Source: Seriola aureovittata (Eukaryota > Chordata > Actinopteri > Carangiformes > Carangidae). From it: a stretch of DNA of 64,000 bases. The translations under genes and the position numbers were made by a program. This document shows, piece by piece, positions 49,709 through 62,738 of this stretch; positions within the stretch are counted from its first letter, which is position 1; each line of letters starts with the position of its first letter. Under the pieces are notes generated by a model that was given only the letters and a program-made list of their open reading frames with translations, searched no databases and was not told the DNA's origin. The stretch lies in the NCBI RefSeq assembly GCF_021018895.1, contig NC_079368.1, positions 11,828,001 through 11,892,000 of the forward strand, read 5' to 3'.

Positions 49709-52700
49709 GGCTCTAAACGAAAATCATGTGACTGCTTTCTGAACTTTTCACTTTCCTGCTCGCTCATCAGCATTGGATAATTATTAGTATTGATAGCCAT
49801 TGTCAAAGGCAAACAGTGTAGAAAGATAAGGCTGGCAGTAGCAGCACTGCAGTGTGGACACGCACTGCAGCAGTTCAGAGAGGTATAGCATCATACACAG
49901 GTGAGGTGATGCAAGAGGTCTGGCAACTCATTCCTACTTGATATGTTATCGCTGGTTGACTGTTCAGGGCACAAGCCAAAACCAGCCTCAGGCCACCGCG
50001 AAATCACCCGGTTCTCCCGGCTGGCCGCCACTGCAGAAAAACACAACGGAAAACACATCTGACCTATCCTTTTAGTTTTCCTCTCAAAGGCACCTCTGTA
50101 ATCCTGATGTAACAAAGTGGAGGGTTCACTACCAAAATAAAAAAAATGCAGCGTTAAAATGTGCTATAAGTACACTGACTAAAACTAGACAAAAACTGAG
50201 AAAACCGACATATTTCTTGTTAGCAAGAGTTAGCAAGCTTGTTAACTTACAACATGGTAACAAAGTCAGTTGCAAAGACAAAAGTCCACACAGCCAAAAG
50301 CACTGGGTTACAGGATTTCATGTTTTCCTTTTTCTGTCAGCAAAGAGCACTAGCTTACCTTCATTTTCATTTATCCCTTCCTGATTTGCAGACATGTTTT
50401 AAAGATGGATTTCCAAGTCTGTAGTTAGCAGTTTAGACAGGTAAACTAGAAGCTTTATCAAGTTGTGTTTCCATGAACATAAATAATCTGATTCTGACCA
50501 GTAATTAGAGTAAGGTGACTAATCTATTTCATTGGGTTAATTATAGGACTTTGCCATTTCTATTCTTTTCTCCATGGTGTGAAGCAGAGCTAACTTAATT
50601 AAGGCGCCCCCTCCCCATTATATTTCTCTCATGTTGTTATCACTGAATTACCTTGTGACTTTCTGCAACTGCTGAAATAAAACTGACTTTTAAGCAGTTC
50701 TTTTCACTGTGCTCACAGATAGTAGATGCTTTGCTTGAGAAAGACACACTGCTCTGTAGAAGGCCACTAGCACAGCTGGAAGCACATAGCGTCTGCAGCC
50801 TGGCGAGCACTTGAGAACGATGAAACATGAAAGTGGTGGTGTAGATGTGAGATAATCTTTGGAATCATCATCACGTGTGTCGTCTGTGTCGTTAGATACA
50901 TTATATGTCACGAAATCCCACATGAAAACTCTGATAGCAAGGATTAAGGTTTTTACATTACTTCAATTCGTTTTGTGCCACAGATATTTATACAATATTG
51001 AATGAAATAATAGTTATATATGAAAAAAAATATGAAAACTCTAATACAGTGCAAGGACTCGTGCTTGTTAACAAGCAAAAGTCAAATCCCATTGTCTTTA
51101 TTTTTCTGTCTTTCTTTTAGATTACAAGTTCCAAATGAAAATTCAAAGAAAAAAACATGAACCAAATTTAATTAAAATTCTGACTATTGCATCAATTTTT
51201 AGAAACACTCTAGTGGTCTGGCCCTAATATACCCTGTGCATGAGCATGGTTTACCATACATGCATCCTCCTTTATCCACCTGGCTGAACAATGCAGGTCT
51301 ACACACATCACCCAGACCCAGGGAGATTAATGGTTTTTGTAGCCCCAAAGGAAAGCACCCTCTATAATAGAAAGCCCAAATGATTTGGGCCTGACACAGT
51401 TGACACTCTAGATCAGAAAGGGCCTTGGGAAGAGTCATCAGTATTACTTGAGGGGAGGGCTCTGGGGACAAAAGAGAGACAGGAGGAAACCACGAACCAG
51501 TAAGGGTGATATTATAAGGACTAGATGGTGTGTAGAGAAAGGTGTTGAATAGGCGAAAGTATAGGGTATACAGATGATATACACAGATATACACAGAGGC
51601 TAGGGTAGAGAGCAAGATAAGGAAGGGATAGTGTGAGAGAAGGCATGAGAGGAGAGGTCCTGGGAAATGGCAGGGAGAGGTGAAGTACACACCAGAAATG
51701 GACTTTTCTCAGCAGGAAGACCAGTGTCTGATGTGAGACCAGGCTTAGTGTCTAAGTCTTCAAAGGATCCCCAGTGTTTGGGATTTCTTTTTAAAATGAC
51801 ACTATGTTGTTTTTTTCTTTCTCTTCTCTTACTCTTCTTTCCAATTTTGCAATCGTTGAACAATCAGCAAACTTCCCGTCCAGCCAGCTCCCTCAAACTC
51901 TTCTGCTATCCACTACTCACCTCTGCGCTGCACACTTGTACAGACTTTTATCTTTGCACCCCCCCCCCCCCTCCCCCCCAGCCCTTCACACTGACAGTAG
52001 TTGTGGCTTTCATTGCTAACGAGCGTCAGAATTTGTCTGTGCTCAGGACCTGTACATCGTATTTATGTGTAGGTCAACGCTTCAAAGATGAGGGCCTTTC
52101 AGCCCAAAGGTTATACATGCATGCATTTGCATTCAATAACACGGAGCCAGACAGACATCCAAGACGAGACTGTAAGATATTATATATATATTTTCCCCCT
52201 CCCCCCCTGTCCTTTTTTGACAGTAGCCCTAGTGTTTGAGCAGAGAGCAAATTACTATACAAGACGTAAGCATGAAATATGGCCGGTTCAAAGGCATTAT
52301 GATGGATCAATATTTCACACATTTATATTCATATGTTCATACCTCAATCCTCACTTTTTTCATGTGAACCCACTTCACTGTCTGTATTACCATACATATG
52401 CAGGCTGTGATGATACTGCTCTTCCATCAGAGTACTTTAGATAGTGAACTTTTTTTTTTTTATTGGCAGTCAGATGTGTGCCGAATGCCAAGTACCCTGC
52501 GTTCAACAGCTGGAACTTGCCCTCCTGTCAGAATCAGGGATTGAACTCTTCTTGTTTGGGTGGGCCCCTCTAACCTTGATGCTAGCTCTCTATTATAGCA
52601 ACAGAGGTGCCTTTTCTGTATGCAGACTTCACTGAACCCCTCACCTGCGTGTTCAGTTCTCCACTTGTCTGTCTACTCCAAATTCTGCACACACAAACAG

Positions 52701-52867
52701 GCCTCCCTAACACTTAAAAACTTCACACAATCTCTTTCACCTTGCTGCAATAGTCCTGGTGGGATTCCAGGCTTTGATCTTAGCTAGTTAAGGTTTCAGT
52801 CTGACTTCAACGTGGACGCATGCGTGTAGTTGTTTTTGTGTGAGGACGACTGTCTGCTCAGTACGTG

Positions 52868-52942
<75 letters not shown>

Positions 52943-53713
52943 CGCGTGCATGCGTGCCAAAACTGAATGTGTATGAGATGCTTCTCCAGGGTCTCTCCTT
53001 CACCCAGGTATTGCTGAGTGTTGTGTCTGCCTCTGCTCTCTCTCTCGCTAAGCTAAGCTCCTAATGACTACATGCAGTCAGATATTGACTGTTGTCCAAA
53101 CAGTCATTGTTCCCAGGCCTTTTAACCACACTGGAAGCTTTTCTGGAGAATATTGTGTAAAGAGATTGTGAGATTGTCAATTGTGTACACATGCTGGAGC
53201 CCTGATCTGACAGAATGTCGAACCTCCCAATCAGCCCTACAGTAAGTCAAGTAATAGTGTGTGACTCCAGACACAAGTAGTACATGCTTTGATTGATTGA
53301 TTGATTAAACTGGCATCAAGTTTAGGTGATTTTTTTTTTCCCCTCCGTGTGATGTGGGTTGGTAGCTCCAGGGATTATGGGGAATATGCTTTGTTTAAAG
53401 GCTTTTTAAGAATCTGCCTGACACATAACTCACATGTATAGGTGTATAAATTTGGATTTGAACTCACACACATGTGTGACTCCTTGGCACTTGGCCGATC
53501 ATCTTTCATCGTTCTCAATGTGATGTCAATAGGAAGCACATGAGGTAGTGGAGACAGTGGGGTCAAGGTGTTCCTGTGTCTTGGTGTGCAACTTGTTCTC
53601 TGCAGTACATGGTGCTTTGTCTGCAGAATACATGTTAAACTATTACACACAATATATGCATGCATCAGGACCACACCATCCTAACACACACACAAACATG
53701 CACGCACGCGCGT

Positions 53714-53750
<37 letters not shown>

Positions 53751-56700
53751 AACACACACAAAAACACTGCTACAGAAATCTAGTGCCATGTTTGTGAAAT
53801 TGTTTCACTTGCAGAAGAATGAATAAATGTAGTATCATGTCAACCATGTTGATTGATGCAATGCTATCATTATATTAATTAAAAACATTAAGATTTCAGC
53901 TTTAAATAAATACCAGAAGATACCCAGACTGCTTATCTGTGTCTCAGCAAGCACACACACTCAACTATTTTAAAGCGCCTTGATTAGCCCCAGTCTCCCA
54001 GAGAGGGAAAGGTGTAGGCAGCCCTGTCCCTATAGGCCTATCTCCAGGACAAATGTGGATAAAAGAGATAAGTCTTGGTTGTTGCTCTGGCAGTTTATAA
54101 AGTAAGCTAGAGGTCTTTTGCATTGCTGAAACATATTTCTCTCCTCTCTCACTGAAACCTTAGCCTGACCTTTTCTTTTCTTTCCTCTTTGCACGTCTGA
54201 CGCACTCACCTCTCACCTATGTACGGCAACATTTCTGTTTGGATGTGATTAACATGATGCATGCTGGTATAAAAATGTTGATGGTTCCTCTGAAGTAAAG
54301 GCTTTATTTGACCTGATACCAATTATGCATGTTCAGCAGCAAAGTTTATGTGGAGGGCATGTCTGCACAAATCTGTATTCTACAATTGCAGTGCTTTTCA
54401 GCTGTAATGACTTGCACAATGTTAGAGAAAAATGCATGTGTAATACTCATCTCAATCTTGAATCCTTGTCATTCTGATGTCTCCTTGCAAATGTTCCATT
54501 ATTTACATCTAATGAGGTCTCTTTCTGATGTCTTTTTTTTTCTTTTTTACTGACAGATTTTCCTTTTATTATTGAGCTGATCTTGTCTTTGCCTTATCTC
54601 ACCCATCAGTTCTGTGGAACAATCATGGCTGAGTTGGATGCCTTACTACCCTTGGCAGCAGCCTGCCGGGACAGCTCTCTCCTGGAGGTGCGATCGAGCT
54701 TTGTGGAGGCGTGTGGCAGGGCAACGTTTGCCATGTTGGGCCGTGTGCAGGAGAGGGCCTTGGAGGTACCATCCTTTGCACCCTTGAAGAACCTGCCTGC
54801 TCTGCTGGCCACTTGCATTTATGTGCACCAACAACTGGAGCATTATCACACCAGGCTGAGAGATTCACACGTTACTGCTGCTAAAGTGTAAGGAGAGGGT
54901 GTGTGCATGTGTTTGTGTTGGTGGGATTGTGTGGGAGGAGAATGGTATATTGGCTGCAGTGAGTTTATGTATGTATATATTTTCCTATCTATAATATCTA
55001 TATCTTACAGCGTGTGTCTGCCTGTTTGTCTGATATCCAGCTATCTGTGGCCAATTACAGCATGTGCTGGATGAAAAAGCTGTTATTGGCAATTGATTGA
55101 AGAATTGTGATCTCAAGGAATAACTTGAAAATCTATTTAGAAGTGCTTGACATTTGCTCTACAGTTTCAGCAGTTATGGCTGCCTTGCCAGAGGAACAAC
55201 AACATCATAACTGATGAAAGCCAATTTTGACGCTTTTCTACCAGCAAAGAACCAAATGTTGCATTTAAGGAAACGAGAATTGTACAGTATGTTCCTTCGT
55301 GCTATAATCACGGAGACAATACTTACTGGAACCAACTTCACTGATGTATAAGCCCACAGATGGCGACTGTAGACTGTTAGGTTATGCTGTCACAGTGATG
55401 ATCAGACAGACATCAAACTTCAGTTGCTATCAATTCCTATTAGAGTTAGGAGTATGAATGCGAGTATGCCACCCGTCACAGATGCTGTGTCGAGTTTTGT
55501 TCAAAACCCGAGCCCTCTCACAGCTGCCACATTCTTGTACCCGTTCTCAGCCTCGTTTCCAAGATTACTCGTTGTTCCTCTTCTTTCACATTACTCAGTA
55601 ATTTCAAAATTACTGTTAGTTTTTCAACAATAGCCTAATCAGACATTCAACAGTCTACTCAACAGATAGTAAACTAAAGTGAATTGCAAACAATTGCATC
55701 GTAGACTGAATTAGTATACTCCAGCGATCCTGTATATATTGTCATATGATTTTTCACTTCCATCCAAGTAATGAGGCGGATATTTAATAAGCAATAAGCA
55801 AAGACAAGGGAAGAAAGAATGGATCAAAGAGATTCCTGTTTCCAAAACGTGTGATCGTGTCATACAGGCAGAAAACATGAGAAACATTAGGAAAAGTTTT
55901 AAAATTTCAAGGAAATTGTACATTTGAGATTAAGAGGAGGGGTGCAGTGTGTTTTAAAGAAGAGTGGAAATGATTGACAGGTGGTAATGACACCCATATT
56001 ATGTCTACATCTGGTGAGTTTTTATGCCTCATAATACCCCCTTAACCTCTGCTCTCTGCAGATCCCCTCTAAAGGCATCTCTGGTGCCCTCGGTGCTCCT
56101 GTTGTCCCACCTCTGGCCCTGTGCACCCCTCCACCTGCACTTGCACTGTGCCCCCTCCGGTCATAAAGCACTTTCCTCTCTCCACACCTTTCGGTCCCCC
56201 TGGCTTTAAGCCCCCCGCACCCCTGTTAAACTCTTGCCTCTCTCTGGAAAGTATCAAGGCAGGCAGATTTAAAGGATATAAAATGTCACACTGAACTTTT
56301 AGAATAAATCATCTGTTCTTTCATCTAATCATTTCAGCTCATGTTTGTTTGATAGCTTCCTGAATATACAGTAGTCAATTATGCATTGGAATTATAGGAT
56401 TGTGCCCTATTGTACTCTTGACCCCAGCTGTTCCTTTCTTTTTTTCTTGATACACCATATGTATTATAGATTATATATTTTATATAATAACCTTGAAAAG
56501 TTTGTTTCTTTCCTCTATGCCTAGACCCCTGACCCTACTGCCAATACAGAAGTACAGAGACACAGTGGACGCCCTGAAAGACCAGCTGACCAGCTACTGT
56601 GTCCAGGTTTGTTCCACCTGCATTCTTCAGGATGCTGAGAGTCATCACTGGGCTGACCCCAAACCCTTCTATGAGGTAAAATGTCCTTACATATCTTATA

Positions 56701-58203
56701 ACGTGTTTGGTTGATTTTTCTTTTTTTGCCCAAGATGCCTTGAAATATACGGTAATATACGGAGACATACGGTATATGATATCGCATTTAAGATAAATCA
56801 GTGGAGCCTGTGAGAGTGTTATTAACTGCGAAGTAAAAAGTCAGTAACACATAAAACAACCCCAGTATTGTTTGGTATTTATTTCATTACTTTCATTGTA
56901 AAAAGTGAAAATTGTAATGCCACATGTCTTAGCAGGCTTGTTCTGTAGAGTTTGAGGAACTCTAGGAATTATACTCTGGAGCTTTCTTGCTTCTTCTTTT
57001 CATTCCCACAATACACCTTTACCTCCCACTCTCCCTCTTCTAACCAAGCCTTCTACTCTGAGCTCCCTGAGAACATCTGTGGCTTCCATGCTGCCCCGGG
57101 GCTCCAGGGATTCAGCTGTCTGAAGTCTGCAGTCTACACTGGGACTGTCTGGAAACAACATAGGGCCCCTGGAACTCCCCTACCTTTATGCCCTTAAACC
57201 AATCTAAACCTCCCCTCTCTTTCTTACTTTACCCCGCTTTTGCCTGTTTTTCCCTTTGTTCCTCCCTCCTTCCCTGGGTCACTGGTGTCAGACAGACCTG
57301 CTGTGCGCAGGTGTGTGCTTTTGTTCAAGCATGCCTGTGTGCATCTGTACAGATGAATGCATGTGTGGGTGTGCAGCAGCATCTCAGGATGTGTGTTTCA
57401 TTTGTTGTGTGTATGTATGTATCTACATTTTGGATGCCTATATATGTGTAGATGTATGTATCAGATTTCAGTCTCCTGGATTCCACAGCCCTGTGTCTTG
57501 GCTCTCTCACAGCTCAGTGCAGCTCCAGAGAGACCCTTCTCCAGCTTACATTCCTCTTTCTTTTTTTACATTGATATTGACACATTAATAGCTGTTGGCA
57601 GAGAAATATTTAATATGCTATAATAACAGCATATGAGGTCAGTTAAGGCGATCAAAAGAAATTTAGAACACAACCTTGGTTACCTTCCGTGTCAGAATCT
57701 TGCCTTCAGAGCCTGAAGAGAATACAAAATGTCATAAGAAAATAAAAGCAGTCATGAGCTTCCAAGTTTATTCCATCCTCAGTTCCCTGTCCCAGATTCA
57801 GTCTTCACTCTTGCCAGGTCTTCATCCTTAATAGGAATTTGTTCATAGTTGACCTGGCTGGTTAAATAAAGTTTGACTCGAATGAACGGATAAAACATCC
57901 CAGCCACACATGTAGTTGTGGCTGCTCTTGGTTTCAATCCAACATTTGTGTCTGCGTTTGCTCCACTGAGTCCACAGGCGGAGGATGGCGGCCTAATCCC
58001 GGACATAGAGCTTGGTCACGCTCCCCATCAACCAGCGATCCCTAAATGACTGGCTCCAGGGAGCAGAGGGAGGGAGAGGAAGGAGAAAAGTAAAATATGA
58101 GATAGATGAGGTGAAGTGGGAAGAAAATGAGAAGGGACTTAAGGGTATGATGAGATGAAGACAGGAGGAAGTTGAGGAGTTTTGGACATGTCAGTATCTT
58201 TAC

Positions 58204-58234
<31 letters not shown>

Positions 58235-61200
58235 ACACACATACACCGACTGCTGGAGCAGTTTATTGTTGGAGGTTAAACATGAGGATTTCGGATGAGT
58301 AGAGGTAGAAGAGGGAGGTTTAATGACTGAATCCTTCTATATCTTTTCTGACAAAGCTGCAGGATGCCAGGATAATAATCCCCTTCTCTCCATCTGTCCT
58401 CCCCCTCTCTCTGTCTGTCAGTCTTTCTTCTCACTCTTGCTTGTCTTTGCTCACTTTATTCAGAAAAGTTCTCAATTTCTCCCCTTCTCTCTTCCGCTCT
58501 CTGTATGTGCGAGTGTGTATGCGTGTGCAAGTGTGTGCCTGTTGTGATGTGTTCTCCAGTTCAGGACTTTAAAGCAGTCTAAAATCCCACTGGGGGAAGA
58601 AACCCAGGTGCAGAGTGCAGGTGGCGTGACCACTGAAACATCCTGGTGTTGACAGACCTGCCTCTGTCTCTGTCTCTCTCTTTCTTCTCCTTCATGTTTT
58701 CTCTCTCACTCTCTCTTTCCCCCCCTCTATTTTTATATCCTCTTCTCCGCTTTTTTTTCTTCACTGTCAATGTCCATATCACAATATATCTTCATCTGTT
58801 ACCCCCTCCCTCCCATCCACCTCTCTCTTCCACAGGGCGAGCGCTGTTCCTTTTCGGTGCAGATGTGGTTCTACTTCCTGTGTGGGCTCCGTAGCGACCT
58901 GTGGGCTGTCCTTCCGGCAGAGATGGCCAAGGACGTGCTGGGCCAGGTGCTGTCAGAGACTTTACAGCTGCTAGTGCAAAGATATGCCAGGGCCCGTGCT
59001 TCATACAAGAGACACCTGCAAATCAGGTACTTTATCATGTGCCATTGTGACCTGATGTGATTTTCATTTGAGATTCACTCTCTGTGATGCAAAGTAGGCT
59101 ACTAAAATAATAACACCTCAAATGTAGTACTCCACTGCAATATATTATAGTGCTGCTTTGGACAGACTGAACTTCTCAAATTTACAGAATGAACCAACAC
59201 AGAAATTCCTCTATGGTTATTTTCTCTTAATCAAATTTCTAGAAAATTTACAAAATCATGATATACACCAGTATCAATTTCACAATATAAAAGTGCATAT
59301 ACTGTAGTAGAAGGTTTTATCCCTGTTGCAGAGCAGACATCTCAGAGCAACAATCTCACCAAAAGGGTCTTTAGCTTTAAGGACTTCCTGTTCATGTCAG
59401 TTTAAGAGGTTCAAGGTTTGTTCTTGATCTTTGAAACAGCAGTTGGAAAGTCAATCTCAATCTTAACTTTTAATGCAAAAAGAGAAACATTTAAATTGGA
59501 AGTACTTCATCTGCTGATGTTGATCATGTGATATGATCAATGAGATTGCGTTAGAACAGCCATTAAATGTATCTTGTAGTGATATTTTTTTTCTTAATTG
59601 CTGTTTGAAAGGTTAAGACTGAGCTCTGAACCCCGGGAGAAATCAAAATTGATTATTTTTTCATCAGTCATTTTCTGGTTTTCCTGGAAATTGTCAATGA
59701 ATATAGATCACAAGTATTTACGTATGTGTTATTACGCTTTTATGTTTTGAAGTGCATTGTTTTATCTGTACCTTCCTCACATACAGTACATCTTAGTGTA
59801 GCCTACATGGATGTAGACGTTTGTGCCTGCTGTATAATGACAATGAATGAATGATAATCACTGTTGGCCTAGTTTCACTCAGCTCCTGTGGGTCTGATGA
59901 AGGAGCTCTGAATGTAATGTCAGCATAGTTAGTCATTGGCGCTCTAGCTGTTCAGGTTCCAGTGTCCCTCCTATCCATCATCTTTTTTGTCTTTTTTCCT
60001 CCAAACAGCTGAATGATGACAATGAACAGGTTAAACTGTGACACACAATAAGAGGATAAAGGAGTGACAAAGATATAGTGCAGTATACATGTGTAGCGCT
60101 GCATGATGTCAACACAAAGCCTGGTTTATGTTGCTTGGAGATGCGCGTGTGCGTTTCTGAAGGGACAGTTGTAACGTGTAAGGCTAGGCTAAACAGATGG
60201 CTTTTCAAAGCTTCTCCAAGTTTCCTATGTGTATAGAACTCACATGGGTACTCTTATGCTTCCCCAGCTCTCCTGTATCAGTCCATCCCTGTGCGTCTAA
60301 TAACGATTTAGGGAAGCAAGGATGAGGAGATGAGAGATGATGAGCAGCTCTCCCCAACCAAATGAGGGAACAGATTTATGGGTGTTTAAATGTAAAAGCA
60401 CTGACTTTTATAGTGAAATCCAAAGCCAGCAGTACACTTTTCCAACAATAAAATCACCAGGAGGTTCTGCGTTCTAACTGGCTCTGCAACGAGGCTGTTA
60501 TGTCATGATGTACTGGTGGATGCCAGCCTTTTAAGACAGAGATGTTAACTTTCAGTGCCTTTCTCCCTCTCTCTCTTCATGTATTCTCACATATTACCTC
60601 ACATCTCATCTTTTCTGTTTTCATCTATACATTCACCTTTTCTGTTTGCTTACTGTGTGTCCAAGATGTGACATTACGGCAGTATTGCTGTATGTGGAGC
60701 AGCTTATGTGGAGTTTGTGTGAAAGTCCCGAGGCGTTGGTGCGCTCCAGTCCTTCTTCAGCAATTGCCATAATCGCAGGTGGATCTGACTGGCCATACCA
60801 AATCCACAGCCTGTGTGAGCAACTCCTGACAGTCCTCGTCATTGTCACAGCACCTCTATCTTTGCTGTATAGGTTTGTGCACACATTATGTTTTTGTTAT
60901 TTCATTTACATTCCAGTAAAATATGATCCAATTATACCCAAGTATTTGTACTTTAATGACCAGAGATGGTCATGTGGCTGTAGCTGCCGACCCTGAAACT
61001 AATTGTGTCTCAAATGACCATGGATTTAACTGCACACTAAATATTAAAATAACACGAGTGGGCTGCTAATGGCAAAAACAATAGATAAATTGCATGGGAG
61101 GGCACTGTAAGATATATTTGGCTGTATGACATCACTACCTGAAGAAGTATCATTGCAATAGAGAGGTGTGGGTATATTTTCTGTATTGAAGAAGTATCAC

Positions 61201-62688
61201 TCAAAATTGCAAATGTGCAATCTCAATTCCTCCAGGACATTTATGATTAATTCTGCAAAGGAATCCACGCCACAGCAGCCTGACAGCTCTGTTGTACACT
61301 GGCTAAATGCTATCAACCCTGACCTCTTCACAGAGCAGGCCATAAGGTATGTAAAGTACACCCATCATACCATCTATCACCCGTCATATAGCAGGTACAC
61401 ATATCGTATGCATGTTCACACACAAACACACATACACGCACACTCTGGTATGCTAAGCCATCACACACACCTCCACCCACTGTATGTAGAGAACCATATG
61501 TGTGTGTGGAGTTATAGGCACATACTGTATGTGCAGATATATAACCAGACTTACCCGTTGCTGAGGGCTTCAAGCTAGAGTTGCTGTGGTAATGTAACAC
61601 AGATGCAAGCTGAGAAAGAAAAAAAAAAAAGAGAATAAAATAAACTACCGTTGCTGCTGAGGCTGATTATGTTTATGTTGATGGTTGCTTTACACATGAG
61701 GTGTCAATAGAGCGCACTGTGGTGTGTATGTGCTTGAGTATGCCTGAATGTGCACGTGCAGGCATACATGTGTGTACATGTGTGTCCAGTTACTATTGTG
61801 ACCTCCACGGTGCAGTCAATCACTCTCTCCCCTCACCCTTGACTCTACCCTCCTCCCCTCTCATCTCCCTCACAGCCAGAGGTGATGTCATTGCGTGCTG
61901 ATGGAGCACAAATCAAACTAACCCCTGGTCTCTTGCTCCTAAGTATTGGAGAGCTGAAATTAGTTTATTTTTATGACCTCTCTATTTCTCTGCTCCCACC
62001 TCTTGCCTGCATGCGAAGGCGCCAGGGGGCTTGCCAGTGGCCTGGGGCCAGATCCACAGGTCCTCATCCAGGACCTGGCCTCTGAGGCCAAATCTTTTCC
62101 CAGCCCATTAAAATAAAACCCATTGTTATGGTTATTAAATAAAACAATAATAAAATCACAAAGCACATAAATAAATCATCCAGCATTACAGGCTATAAAG
62201 AAAGTATCTGAAGTTATGTTTTCTGGCTTTATGAGTGTTTCTGCATTTGCACACATTCATGCACGTGTGTGTGTGTGTGTGCGCGTGTGTGTGTTTGTCT
62301 GTATCTGTGTGTCTTGGTTCTGTAAGCTGACCCTGCGCTGTAGCCGGGTAGATTTATCAGAGCAGTTAAAAGAGGATTTCTTCTGGATTTGCAGTCCCAG
62401 TGACATCATAAATTGTGCTGTCAGATCGAGGCATAGTTTTCCTCAGTCAAGCAGCAGGGTGCACCCTGCTCTAGCTTTCTGGCTCAAATAGAATAGTTAA
62501 TTTCTGGGCAGACACCCCCTGTACAGCCTCCCGCCTCCTTGCTCTTCACACAAACTCTGTCCATTCCTTCCATTAGATTTTATTGAGATGTATAAAGTAA
62601 CATGCAGGCACACACATGTCAGCATGCTCTTACACTTGCACACATACATAACCACAAGCATCAGCACTGAAGGGTGCACATACACACA

Positions 62689-62738
<50 letters not shown>

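Larger units (their letters stand above)
48912..54609 (+). other. KIAA0825 intron
   Basis: 5.7 kb: a tRNA-like relic (49235-49335), (CT)n (49660-49707), GT/CA tracts (52866, 53686). A 163-codon minus-strand open frame at 51199-51690 was not recognised as a protein. Confidence 0.6.

Noticed and set aside
51199..51690. 163-codon minus-strand ORF
   Set aside because: No recognisable domain, composition like non-coding sequence, and it lies antisense in a KIAA0825 intron with no splice support.
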